From contig NC_135715.1 in the NCBI RefSeq assembly GCF_964656455.1, forward strand, positions 40,000,603 to 40,064,602: a stretch of 64,000 nt of DNA, written 5' to 3'. The number at the start of each line of letters is the position of its first letter. Positions within the stretch are counted from its first letter, which is position 1. This document shows, piece after piece, positions 1-10,700 of the stretch. The translations under genes were made by a program, and so were the position numbers. The notes under the pieces are model-generated. The model ran no database searches. It was given only the letters and a program-made list of their open reading frames with translations, and was not told where the DNA came from. The DNA is from Halichoerus grypus (taxonomy: Eukaryota; Chordata; Mammalia; Carnivora; Phocidae).

Positions 1-2228
1 AACAACTGTGAAATAAAAGCTACTAGTAATGCCCAGAAAACTGAAGTGAAACATAAAGAAACTCAACCATGACTGGATAGTTCATTTTCTTTCCCCATGC
101 TTCTACTAAATGAAAAGAAGATGATAATGTGTGACATAAAGTTGCAAGAGATCACAAAACAACAGATTTTAATTCTAAATATAGTAAGAATTTATAAAAT
201 GGATCATTTCTCTAGTAGTTTGGTCTTCATATAATTGAACGACAATGCATTAATGGTGTATTAAATGGTGATCCATTGAATGTGATATTCTTTAAAATTA
301 GAAGAAACACCTTCTGAACAATTGAGTTTTTTACAACATGAGTATCAATATCGGAAGAGTCATTTCATATTTTGCTTGTTTCTATTAAAGTTACTGTATA
401 TTTATTGCTGGACCAAGAACACTAGTTTTTAGAGTAATATTTTTCCAAGTCTTTGACTGCTATAGGGGCCATTTTCTTGACAAGTTTTGCTCTATTTTCC
501 AGGTTTTAAAACTCTAGACCTTGGGGTCATGTTAATGCAGTACCTGATGGAGTAGAAAGCAACTGAACATACTTCAAATCAACTACACTTCAACTCAGTG
601 TTCTCTTAAGTTACATGAAGCACGATGAAAATTGTTAATGTACGCGAAATCATTAGTTCCATTTCCAACATTATCCTATTTAAAAGAATCAGATACAGTT
701 TGTAATTAACACGGTACTATCAATGAAGTTGTCATTTGGAAGGATGATTATTAGCCATTAAAAAGTGAAAAGATCTATTTACTCTCACATCTGATATCCT
801 GTGTGGGCATTTTGAAAAGTGCAATAGTATTTGAAGCCATGTTTCAACTCAGAATTCGTGTGTTAATAACCATGTGCTACAATAGCAATTCAGAATAGTT
901 CCATAAAAATCAATTTACAGTTAAATTTATATTTAATATTCACTCTGTGATTTTCTCTTATGGAGTTCTTAGGAAATCTTACTCAAGTTGCACTTTGTTT
1001 AATGGAGAGTGAGACACACATCTGTTTGTACTATTAGCTTATTATTAGGTGAACCATGAGTTTTTAAATTAGTGGCCCCAATATCTAACATTTTAGTATA
1101 TAATGTTATATAAAAACAAATGAGAATTTTATGGATTTTCTGTTTTTAAACATTTCTTAACATGTGATTGATTTCAAAATTAATTTAGGCTTTTTTAACA
1201 ATTAATAAAATGTGGCATAGGAACTATGTTTTCAAAGCTCGTCGGGTGTTATTACACTATTCTATCAATTGCATTTTTTATGCATATGTATTATTGAATT
1301 TGAGCCTTTTAAAAACTTTATTAAGTTAGTACTATATGCTTAGACAGGAGACACGCCAAAGAAAACTTGCCTGAGATCCAAATGTTGGTAATGACAAAGT
1401 CAGGATTCTAAAGCAGGCTTGTCTGGCTCTAAATGCGTTATTCTTTGCACTATGAGGGAGTATTTATTATTTAAAGCTGGCTCTGGAACCTTTTATAACA
1501 TTTAGTCAGTTAAATCTAAATCAGTAGGGTAATATGTAAAACACGTAACAGGAGGGTATTTAGTCTAACTGAAGTACAAGGGGGGAAAGTTTTGACAAAG
1601 TCAATATATTTACAAACACAATAATCTCTCATAATATTTAGTCTTAAAACTTTCCTCTTATTATGTGTTTGGTTTTCTTTTTATTCTGATACTACAAATA
1701 TAGATTACCAGAGCGTTGTTTCCAAATAGTGTTTACAAATTAGCTGAAATCATTAAATTAATAATTTTAATATACTTATGTGCTAATGTCTGTGCTAACC
1801 CATATATTTCTTCCTAAGACAAGTAAAAATGTTATAGCATTTTCAAGGTTAGAAGCTTTCAGAGAAAAGAAGTTTTTCATCTGTATTTTTTACGATGATA
1901 TGAGTTGATCTACATCTGATATCTCTAACATATTCCCTGTAGGGACCAGATTCAATAAAAAAAAAGAGGGGGGGTTAGGACATGAGAAATAAATGGAAGA
2001 CATTGATAACCAATCATGGAGTTCTTTCTTACTTAGTGTGGACAAGACCTCAAAATCCTTCTCAACAAGTACTCCAGGAAGCCACTACCAACTGATAAGA
2101 GTTGGCATGTCAGTTGAAACCTATTTACCATCCCTGCCCTCAATTCCATTCTTAACACAGTTGCCAAACTTGTCTTTCTAACATTTCATTCCCCTCCTAA
2201 AACCCATCGTTGACTTGACATTGCCTTT
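1..2228. other. Unique AT-rich intergenic DNA
   Basis: No gene, exon-like frame or young repeat is visible. The stretch is strongly AT-rich with scattered short A and T runs. The only repeat I recognise in it is a MIR-like fragment at 1366-1453. Confidence 0.6.
1366..1453 (-). repeat. MIR SINE fragment (reverse strand)
   Basis: The run from 'gattctaaagcaggcttgtc' to 'tctttgcactatgag' follows the reverse complement of the MIR core, where an old tRNA-derived SINE gives 'gattcgaacccaggtctgtc...cactatgct'. It is highly diverged, with no flanking duplication visible, as expected for an element of this age. Confidence 0.5.
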
Positions 2229-2240
2229 AAAATGAAGCAC

Positions 2241-2443
2241 AGGGCGCCTGGGTGGCTCAGTTGGTTAAGCGACTGCCTTCGGCTCAGGTCATGATCCTGG
2301 AGTCCCTGGATCGAGTCCCGCATCGGGCTCCCTGCTCAGCGGGGAGTCTGCTTCTCCCTCTGACCCTCCCTCCTCTCATGTGCTCTCTCTATCTCATTCT
2401 CTCTCTCAAATAAATAAATAAAATCTTTAAAAAAAAAATAAAT
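2241..2443 (+). mobile_element. SINEC (tRNA-Lys-derived carnivore SINE)
   Basis: Starts with 'gggcgcctgggtggctcag' (tRNA-derived head with the A box) and runs through 'ggctcaggtcatgatcctgg' to a CT-rich part, 'aaataaataaataaaatctt' and an A-tail. A perfect 12-bp target-site duplication, aaaatgaagcac, flanks it at 2229-2240 and 2444-2455. The low divergence and intact duplication mark a fairly young insertion made by L1 machinery in trans. Confidence 0.95.
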
Positions 2444-2581
2444 AAAATGAAGCACAAACTCTTGAATATAGCATAGAATGCTAACACAGCTTCTGCCTAT
2501 TTCTTCAGCCTCGACGCCAGTCCTACTCTCCCAAATACACCTCAACACAGACACATGTAGATACCCTTTCTCTCACTCTCT

Positions 2582-2680
2582 CACACACACAATGCATTCC
2601 CAAATAGACACACACACATACACACATATACCACCACATACTTTAACATACACTGACAGACAGACACACATAAAGAGACA
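2582..2680. repeat. Imperfect CA-rich microsatellite
   Basis: Interrupted (CA)n with 'cacacacaca' and 'acacacacacata' blocks. The open frame reading through it is low complexity and not a gene. Confidence 0.8.
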
Positions 2681-3145
2681 CACATTTGCACTCAACTCAA
2701 ATAAGAATAATTTATAAGATTATTCCAAATCTTTCAAAAGTTGCATATATTTTTGTCTCTATTTCACTCCCCATCATCCTTCACGCTTTTTGAATTGTGT
2801 AATCCCTACTTAGCCTTTCTGACAAATCTCTTCCTTGATTTTTGGGCTGAGTTCTGTGTCCAAGATGCCTCTTTTATGTTGCTTTTTAGAAAACCATTAG
2901 CACTCAGTATGTACTACTGTCATCATATTGACTAGATTGCATTTATTAATATTGGTTTAATTGTCTATATAGATTGAACATATGTGAGAGTAATATGGGA
3001 TAATTGTTTTCTGATGCATAGAATGTGTATACCATATAATAAGCATTCAACAGTTATTTGTATTAATTGAACATATATTGTTTCACTATTTTATTTAATT
3101 TATATACTCATACATATTTATCACATTATATGCGTTATTATTATA

Positions 3146-3241
3146 AGTGTTTTGTACGTACTAATTCACTTAACCCTCACAACAGCCTTTGACTTAAAGA
3201 CTACATTCCAGCTGTAGAGATGAGAAACTTGATGTCTTTAT
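3146..3241 (-). repeat. MIR SINE, 3' portion (reverse strand)
   Basis: 'actaattcacttaaccctcacaa' and 'gtagagatgagaaac' follow the reverse complement of the MIR 3' half (tail through the 'cagatgaggaaactgag' segment). The match stops abruptly near 3241. The next MIR positions reappear at about 3697, so this and 3697-3818 look like one element split by an insertion. Confidence 0.6.
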
Positions 3242-3696
3242 TCAATTTTCCCCAAAGGAGACTGGGATGAGGATTATTAAGCAAATGATATATCTAGAAA
3301 GTACTCCCAGGAGAAACCAGAAGGAAATAGAGGAAGCAGGTTGGGAAGGTAAAGAAACCAAGTAAGGTGTAATTTCTAGCTAAGCGTGACCTTATCCCAG
3401 AGGGAAGTTCTAGAATATAAATTAGGCCTTATATATTGTCCTGAAGGCAAATGAGCTGAATTTTCACCCTACTGCATCAGTTAGTCCTTGGCTAACAATA
3501 CCCCAGGCAGTTATAAGCTTCCAGGCACATCCTCTCTCTCTACCTACAGTCAAAACAGCTTTAGATGCAAATGGGAGTCCATTGAGTAGAGTTCCTACTA
3601 TAGCAGTTTGAAGCCAGTAACACATAGGTGAAGCTGGAATGAACAGAACAGTTAAAGGGATCTAGATCCAAGGAATCCTGGATGGGTTCCTACAGG
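3242..3696. repeat. Unidentified ~455-bp insert within a MIR
   Basis: This block sits between two halves of a MIR. It is less AT-rich than its surroundings and has no long open frame. I do not recognise the family and saw no convincing target-site duplication. It may be an old mobile element, or the MIR halves may flank a rearrangement. Confidence 0.4.
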
Positions 3697-3818
3697 CTTC
3701 ATTATAAGGAAGTTAAATAACTTGCCCAAGTTCTCCCAGTTAGACAGTAGACCTGGAATTGGAATGCTGAGCTTTCTGTTCTCAATTCTGTGTCCTTAAC
3801 TACTTTACTATGCGGTTA
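3697..3818 (-). repeat. MIR SINE, 5' portion (reverse strand)
   Basis: 'aggaagttaaataacttgcc' then 'ccagttagacagtagacctg' and 'gtccttaactactttactat' follow the MIR reverse complement from the central core to the tRNA-like head. It continues from the point where the 3146-3241 fragment stops. Confidence 0.65.
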
Positions 3819-3944
3819 TTCTTCCTTTATATTAATTTAGAACTTTAATCTTTCAGCCCGGTTTCTACCCAATTGACTAAACTATCAGCTAAAATATGCT
3901 GCACTCTAAAGTCTGACCAAATCATTCTTTGAGGTTTATATTTT

Positions 3945-4017
3945 GCAAGGTACAATGTGTATGTTGGTAAGAGTAGGGGCTTTGGGATCAGACAGTTCTG
4001 GGTTATAATCCTTGATC
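3945..4017 (+). repeat. MIR SINE, 5' portion
   Basis: 'gtaagagtaggggctttggg' and 'cagacagttctgggttataa' match the MIR head in forward orientation. It is broken off by an LTR beginning at 4023 and resumes at 4442. Confidence 0.65.
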
Positions 4018-4022
4018 CACTC

Positions 4023-4436
4023 TGTATTATTCAGGGTCTCCAGAGAAACAGAATCAATAGCATGTGTATATATACAGAGATTTATTTTAAGGAACTGATC
4101 CACATGGTTATGAAGGCTAGCAACTCCAAAATATGCAGGATAGCCTGGAAAACTGGAAGAGCTGATGTTACAGTCCTGGCCTAAGGATCATCTGTGGGTA
4201 GAATTCCCACTTGCTCGGAGGAACTCAGTCTTTGTTCTAGTGAGACCCTCAACTGACTGGATGAGTCCCATCCAAATTACGGAGGGCAATCTGCCTTACA
4301 GACAGCCCACAGATTTAAATGCTAATATTCACCCCAAACCACCCTCACAGAAACATCCAGAAATGTGGAGAATAATATTTAACCAAATGTCTGGGCATCA
4401 TGGCTCAGTCAAATTGACACAAAATATTAACCATCA
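4023..4436 (-). mobile_element. ERVL-type LTR (MLT2B-like), reverse strand
   Basis: The block begins 'tgtattattcagggtctccag' and ends 'attaaccatca', the reverse complement of an LTR of the 'tgatggttaattttatgtgt...ctctggagaaccctgactaatac' type, which I recall as MLT2B (solo LTR of ERVL). Termini are TG...CA. The flanking 5 bp, cactc at 4018-4022 and cacac at 4437-4441, fit a mutated 5-bp duplication. It splits a MIR. Confidence 0.65.
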
Positions 4437-4441
4437 CACAC

Positions 4442-4497
4442 AGTTTTATAACTACCTTTAAGAAACTTACTAATTTCTCAAACTGAGTTTCCTCTTA
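4442..4497 (+). repeat. MIR SINE, 3' continuation
   Basis: 'aagaaacttactaatttctc' and 'aaactgagtttcctctta' continue the MIR consensus (the 'cagtttcctcat' segment) right after the LTR, so it belongs with 3945-4017. Confidence 0.55.
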
Positions 4498-5409
4498 TAT
4501 TTTTTTTCTTGTTTTCTTTATCTTTTACTTGTTTTCTTTATCTTCTTATCATCATTAGTAATCACAACATTGTTAGTTCAAGCAAAGAATTAAATGGCAT
4601 AGAATGAGAATAGAACAAAGCACCTAGCAATGTAGCCCATAATATATATTCCATAAATGGCAATATTTACAGAAAGCAGGTCTAATTACTTCATTTTTCT
4701 CCCTCAAAGTTTGTGGGTTTGGAGATTCAAAGCTTGAAAAGGTACATGTTAATGATTAGCTTGTTTGAGTGATTATAACGGATCAGAGCATACGATTGTT
4801 CCTTTTATAGTGCCCATTTCTTTGCCTTTGTAGAAAAAGAGAAAAAAATACATAATGTTAAGAATTTTAAAAATAATGGTATTGTGAATAAAAGACTTTA
4901 ATTTTCAGAAAAATAAGAATATTCCCCTGCTGAAAATGACTCATTTATAATAGTCTAAGTTTCAGGAATATATTAGCTGTCTTAGAACCCTTAAGAAATG
5001 TTTAATGCAGTATTGCTTTCCAAGTATTAAATTGTTTTTACTTTATTTTTCTTTTTTGGTGACTGTTAGAAAAGAAACTGAATATCTTATACTATTCAAT
5101 GTCTACTACAAACAGAATGGACAATACAGGAATGTTTGCTTATAGTATATTGAAAGCAATATTACATTAAAGTTTCTTAAGTTTTATATTCTCATGATGA
5201 AGTGAGACTTACAAACAATAAAAAATGCACACAACACACTACAAAATCAAGCCTGTCAAACAGGAATTAGAAAGGGGATTCAATAGACAATTAATAATGA
5301 GTGTGAGAGGCAAATCAAGGTGATGAGAGGTAAAGACTGACTTTCTGTAGAGACCCAATCATGACCCAAAGGAATGGAAGAAGTTGATCACCCAAGAACC
5401 AGGAGATAA
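4498..5409. other. Unique AT-rich DNA
   Basis: No gene or recognised repeat. A small tandem duplication of 'cttgttttctttatctt' lies at about 4510-4547. Confidence 0.5.
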
Positions 5410-5630
5410 GTTTTTAGACATAAGGGGAATCAAATGCAAAATATCTGAAATAGGAAACAAGATAGCATGATTTAGAGTCTCAGAGAACCGGTGATGCTAG
5501 AACATAGTGAGCTGGGGAGAGTAAAGTAACATTAGAGAAGCAGAAGCAGGCCAGACAAGAATTGGCCCTATTGTCCACTTTATTCTAAGTTAATGAGAGC
5601 TAGGTGGTCACAGATCAAGAGCTCTAGAAA
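5410..5630 (+). repeat. Ancient interspersed repeat, family uncertain
   Basis: 'atgctagaacatagtgagct', 'gagaagcagaagcaggccag' and 'ccactttattctaagttaat' recall an old mammalian repeat whose consensus contains a 'ggctggagcagagtgag...ttttattctaagtg' path. A second copy with the same landmarks may lie at 52375-52560. I cannot name the family with confidence (possibly L2). Confidence 0.35.
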
Positions 5631-5714
5631 GTATAATGTAAGTTTTGAGAAGAAAGATGGAGCATGGGAGTATGCAATTTAGAACACTGAAATAAAAATA
5701 GGAATCCATTTGAC

Positions 5715-5739
5715 AAAAAAAAAAAAAAAAAAAAAAAAA
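5715..5739 (+). repeat. Poly(A) run
   Basis: Twenty-five consecutive A residues. There is no recognisable retrotransposon body immediately 5' to it, so it may be a tail of an unrecognised or very old insertion or a simple repeat. Confidence 0.85.
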
Positions 5740-6814
5740 CAGGTGTTCAAGATTTTTGGTAGAGGCAAAAGCATAGAGGGATGTTAGGTGTAATGGAATA
5801 TCTTTTTTAAAATTAAGGGAATTTAGTTCTAGAATCATGGTATCAAATACATAAATCACATGGTGTCATGGCCACACATTCTATCTCCACTGCTATAAGT
5901 TGGTGGAGATATGACTTAGTGATCTCCTCTTTGGTTTTTCCTAGAATCGTGAAACAAACACACACTCCCCTTCTCTGACTCACAGCACAATTCCCAATCT
6001 CCCTATAGGTATTATCATGACAAAGAAGCCCTCTTTCATAAATGAGAAGAAGCCTTTCCTTATTTTGGTAGCTCTTCCAGCCACATAGTTTCCATAGCAA
6101 ATTTGTGCTAAAATCAAGATCTTTATTCACAATTCTTTGACTTTGTCAATCTCTCTAATCCATTTGCCTCACCATTGGGTCAATATTTATGAAGACATCT
6201 TGTCTTCACTTCTTTCCATAACTCACTTAAATTTTATAATCCATCATAAGTAGTGTTAAATCCTTTCTACTTAACTTATTCCCCTAACACACTTTAATCA
6301 CAATTGTTTGCTTAATTGTTTAATTCCTTGACTCTATGCTTCTTGACCTCAAAGATATTGCTTATTTACTTGACAGTTCTTTCTTTAGCACAAAGAAGGC
6401 ACTATCTATATTTATACTTATATCTTTTTACTAATGTTATAATTGAGTCCAATGATTTTTTGGTATAGCCAACTTGCCCAGTAAAAAATATCTAATCAAT
6501 AAGAAGCAGTGTATTATAACAAGAAACAATGATTTAAGAACATGTTCTGGGGCAAAAAAAAGAAAAAAAGGTTATTATACACATATCTATCTCCTAATTT
6601 CCAGGCATACAAAAAATAGGCAAAGTGGAGAAACAAGTTATAAACTAGTAAGTAGACAAATAATACATACATTTGCTAATAGTCCCATTTAGCACTGTAG
6701 CTATAAAAACCTAAATAGCAAATAATTCAATTTCAAATTAGTGATGGTGTATTTTTATTATATTCTTTATCAAATTGCTATAGGGAAAAAGATTCTATTG
6801 GAACAAAGACTAAC
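5740..6814. other. Unique AT-rich DNA with a possible L2 trace
   Basis: No exon-like frame. About 6325-6410 ('ctatgcttcttgacctcaaa' to 'gcacaaagaaggcac') weakly resembles the L2 3' end. The rest is unassigned. Confidence 0.4.
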
Positions 6815-6903
6815 ATGCTTGCTGCAGCAGCACATACACTAAAATTGGAACTATCCAGAGATTTGTAAGGCCCCTGGACAAGGATGACAAAGTGCTTCAT
6901 ATT
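6815..6903 (+). pseudogene. U6 spliceosomal snRNA pseudogene
   Basis: The sequence follows U6 snRNA almost end to end. It has the 5' stem-loop 'gcttgctgcagcagcacata' (U6 has a cttcggcag loop), then 'cactaaaattggaac', then 'cagaga', then 'ggcccctggacaaggatgac' and a 3' 'gtgcttcatatt'. The invariant ACAGAGA box is damaged (tccagagat), the following stretch is shortened, and the segment before the 3' end is truncated. An A-run at 6904-6911 follows it instead of the Pol III T-run terminator, as expected for a retrotransposed copy. It is a dead copy and not a functional gene; no upstream PSE/TATA arrangement was recognised. Confidence 0.88.
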
Positions 6904-6911
6904 AAAAAAAA

Positions 6912-7560
6912 ATAACTTATGAAATGTCAATTTAACTTTTATATGAATTTAATCAGATTTGGGGTGACATATTTTATTTTGGTTTTTATTTTGTAGCCAA
7001 GGCTACAGTGATTTTAAAATATCATTGGTATAATTGATCCCTTTTTTATGTGTAACTTCACAATGAAATACATAGTATTCTATATTTCAAGACAGAACAA
7101 TGAAATTCAGTCTCTCAGATGACCAATGAATTCAGGCTGGGAGTTTGATTCTCTTATTATTTTGGTCTCATAAAGTATATATATTGATATATTATGTGTG
7201 TATATATATAATATATATATGATTAAATAATGTATATTATTACTAAGCAACTTATTTGTGCTTGAATCTTATCCTTTTCTAAAATCCTCTCTGAGACAAC
7301 TGAAGAACAGCTTTATCAACACAGAACAGACTCTTCAATGACATGTTTGAAATGCGTTGTAGTATTTACAAATAAAAATATCTCTTTAGTATGTGTGCCA
7401 TGGGTAATGAATATGACCACTTTCTATGTTTTAGCAAAAGAAATGCATTACAGTTAAGAGAACCATAATTTCTGGGACCCATAACATGCCATTTTCTCTC
7501 ATCTTTTGTTATTTAAAAGGATTTACAGAAGCCAGAGCTGAGGTTTAGTAAGATATTTCA
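6912..7560. other. Unique AT-rich DNA with a TA/TG microsatellite
   Basis: No gene. Short alternating TA/TG tracts lie at about 7173-7222. Confidence 0.6.
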
Positions 7561-7564
7561 TAAC

Positions 7565-8130
7565 CCAATGTATTCATTATTCATTGTTGTGTAACAAATT
7601 AGCCCCAAACTTAGCAGCTGAAAGCACAGACCATCTATTATCTTATAGTTTCTGTAGGGCAGAAATTTGGGAACAATATAGTTGGATGAATTTAACTAAG
7701 GGTATTTCACAAAGCTTCAATCATGATGTTATCTGAGACTACAGTCATGTCAGGCTCATGTGGAAGAGAAACTGCTTCTAAGCACACTCATGTCGCTGTT
7801 GCCTTAAGACAACAGGTCCTTACCATGTGGTTATTTCCACAAGAATACAGACACTGTGATAACCTTTCTTTTTCCAAAGCAAAGTAAGATATAGAGACAA
7901 CTAAAGCTAGAGCAAGAGAGAAACAAGAAAGAATTCCCAAGAGAGAAGATTCTTTTTAAAACCTAATACCAGATGTAACATCCCATTACTTCTGCCATAT
8001 TTTGTTCATTAGAAGCAATAAAAAAAAGAAAAATATATGCAGCCCACATTTAGTGAAGGAAATTACATCAGAGCATGAACCAGGAGGCAAAGTTCATTGG
8101 GGGCCATCCTAGAGCCGGCCAACCAGAGTC
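7565..8130 (+). repeat. Ancient interspersed repeat, family uncertain
   Basis: Opens 'tattcattgttgtgtaacaa' followed by 'ccccaaacttagcagctgaaagc' and 'ctattatcttatagtttctg'. This is the layout of a common old mammalian repeat class ('attgttgcataacaaattac...cttagtggcttaaaac'). Later 'cccattacttctgccatatt' fits the same consensus. I cannot decide between LTR and DNA-transposon classes from the sequence alone. Confidence 0.45.
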
Positions 8131-8139
8131 TTCCCTCAG

Positions 8140-8755
8140 GTAACCAATGAGTCATCTTTCTACTATGCAAAATGTATTCTATCCCCTCCAAATTACCTTG
8201 AGTTTCATCCTTATAGCATCATTTCAAAGTCCATAAACTCAACATCTAAATAAGGTCTAGATACAAATAAAGCAACCCAAATGTAGTTGCTTAAGTACAG
8301 CACCTCAAGTGGGACTTCTCCAAATCTGTGGATCTGAGGAAGTACAGAGAGAAGTAACCTGCCTCCGTTTCCCCAATGAACACCCAACATATAATACCGT
8401 ATAGGCAGAGGATGGCCACTACAGGTATTCTTGTTCAGAAAAAAGAAAAATTGGGAGGACAAAGGAAGAAACTAGTTGATAGTAATTATAACATCCAATT
8501 GGACAAATACTGGCAGTTCTTTGAGTAGGTCTCAGGCCAGGGAATAATTTTCTATGAATTTCAATTCTACCCTCAGTGTTCTTGGTACCATCCTCTTAGT
8601 CATGTTCCCTTTTTCTTTTCCTTTTTTCATGAAACATAACATGCATCTGCAATGATAGAGTAGGCAGTTAGCTAGATATGAGCGGGGAACAGGTGTTTTA
8701 TGACTGTTAAAAAGTTTCAAACAGCTGGGAGAGACCTCGGGGAACACACATGCAC
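8140..8755. other. Unassigned intergenic DNA
   Basis: Moderately AT-rich, with no gene or confidently recognised repeat. Reverse-strand frames of about 70-110 codons from 8211 to 9291 have no recognisable domain and overlap repeat-like DNA. Confidence 0.45.
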
Positions 8756-8759
8756 TCTC

Positions 8760-9290
8760 CCCTATGCCCAGTGCCCTACAGTAATGTATAGCTTCATTGT
8801 ATTATATTTACTTTGAGCTTTTGACCCCCATTGTGGAGGATGGCTGCCGTGACAGTTCCAACAAGCACCATATGGGGCCAAAAACTCCCTAATACCAGCC
8901 AGTGGGAGGAGTCCCTTAGATGACTGGAGGCAACCTTAGTCAGAGACTGCCCTGGCTATGACCCACAACCTATCCAAACGTGAAAAGAAAAGATGACCCC
9001 AGCCCCCATGCAGTTGCCACCTCTGGGCTTGCCCTCTCTCCCACGTTTAGAGTGTACTCTTGCTTTAAGAGTTATAAATGTTTGCTTACTTAAGAATTTG
9101 GCTCTGAATTCTTTCTTGGCTGATCTCAAGAACTGAGGCCATGGAACAGGATTTACCACTGACATAATTGAATAGATCTCTCTGTGTCCTTCTTGCGAGT
9201 AGAATTCTGGGGATCCAAAGGTCTCTCCTAATTTTGTACAATCTCTGACTCTCAGTCCAAGCAGGTGATGTTTTTGCCCCTCAAATACCA
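8760..9290 (+). repeat. Possible ERV LTR fragment
   Basis: 'gtgtactcttgctttaagag' followed by 'ttggctctgaattctttctt' and 'ggctgatctcaagaactgag' resembles the R/U5 end of an endogenous retroviral LTR. The upstream 'gccagtgggaggagtccctt' region would be U3. No clear termini or flanking duplication were found, so the boundaries are approximate. Confidence 0.4.
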
Positions 9291-9389
9291 AATCAGTATC
9301 TTAACCTTCTACCTTCACCCACTAGAAAAAAGGAGCAAATTAAGCTTAAAAATAGCAGAAAGAATGAAATAATAAACAGCCTCTTCATT

Positions 9390-9452
9390 TTAAATGTATG
9401 TAGTGTGATTCTGAATTATATCTCAATAAAGCTGTTGTGTAAAAAATGTCAA
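9390..9452 (+). repeat. L1-type 3' terminus fragment
   Basis: 'gattctgaattatatctcaa' plus 'taaagctgttgtgtaaaaaa' is the typical 3' end of an old L1M-type LINE with its AATAAA signal. The fragment is only about 60 bp. Confidence 0.5.
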
Positions 9453-10160
9453 TCAGATGTAATTTGTGTTTTAAAAAACAAAAGTAACTTCAACATGTTA
9501 ATGATCACAGATTTTTTCACTTTAATCCTCTTTCTTATTTAAAAAATAAATCTGAAAACTTTTCAAAAGTCTTAGCCAATTGCAAGTATAAGGATGTGTC
9601 TGTGAGGAGAGATAGGTGATGGTGATAGGTCTCCATGCTGGTTAACATAAAATTGTGTCTAGCATTTGTCCCAATAATACAACATCCAGATATTTGGGCA
9701 AAAAATGGGCCTACTTCCTTCAGCCCAATACCCCTTTTCTCCCTCCTCCCTTGCATTGGTTGGTTGTTTTTATATAATCTCTTCCAAACCACAATTCTGG
9801 CCCAGTGCTAAGCTGCCCTCTTGCACTAAAGTACAGTGATTATGCTGTGGCTTTATTTCTCCTCTGCACCCTTCTAACAGAAGGCAACTCCATTAACATT
9901 CTAGATATGGACTCCAAAGTATGAAGGAGAGCTAGAAATAGCTGCTAAAAGACTCCAAGGGAGGAAGGAATTAATAAATCACATATGAAAAAAAAATCAC
10001 ATATGAACCAAGAGCCTGAAATTTTAGAAAGTTAGATGAGAGGGGAAATGGGAAATGAGAATCAGTAATTCTGTCCTCAAAAGTAGGTTCACTTGTGAAT
10101 GGGTGTGTGTTTTGGATTGCAAGGGGGTAGTAGTAGGAACATGATGATAATTACCTCGTG
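9453..10160. other. Unassigned AT-rich DNA
   Basis: No gene. A 14-bp duplication (aaatcacatatgaa) at 9976-9989 and 9994-10007 flanks a 4-base A run. Confidence 0.5.
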
Positions 10161-10700
10161 TGATGCTTAATTTTATGTGTCAACTTGACTAGGTTAAGGG
10201 ATGCCCAATAGCCAGTAAGTTCTGGGAGTGTCTATGAAAGTATTTCTGGAAGAGATCAGCATTTGTATTAGTAGACTGAGTGAGGAAGCTCTGCCTTTAC
10301 AATGTGAGTATCCTCCAGTCCACTGAAGGCTGAAAAGAACAGAAGGGGAGGAAGGACAAATTCTCTCTTCTTTCTCTCTCCTCCTGAGCTGAAACGACCA
10401 TCTTCTTCTGCCCCAGAGCTATGGTTCTTGGGCCTTCAGACTCTAGGACTTAGACCAGAGGCCCTCTGTTCTTAGGGTTTTCTTTGGTCTCAGACTGGCT
10501 TTAACCATCTGCTGTCCTGGTTCTCAGGTCTTCAGGCCCCAGATGAATTACTCCACTGGTTTTCTTTGTTTACAGCCGGTAGATACCTAGACCTATCCAC
10601 CTCCATACCATGTGAGCCAATTCCCATAATATCACTCCCCTTATACATATTTTTATATATCCTCTTGATTCTGTGTCTCTGGAGAACCCTGACTAATACA
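10161..10700 (+). mobile_element. ERVL-type LTR (MLT2B-like)
   Basis: Starts 'tgatgcttaattttatgtgt' and ends 'ctggagaaccctgactaata' plus CA, the same family as the reverse element at 4023-4436 but in forward orientation and longer (540 bp). TG...CA termini are preserved. The internal 'gtgagccaattcccataat' precedes a degraded poly(A)-signal region. The flanking pentamers do not match. It is a solo LTR; no internal retroviral sequence is next to it. Confidence 0.7.
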
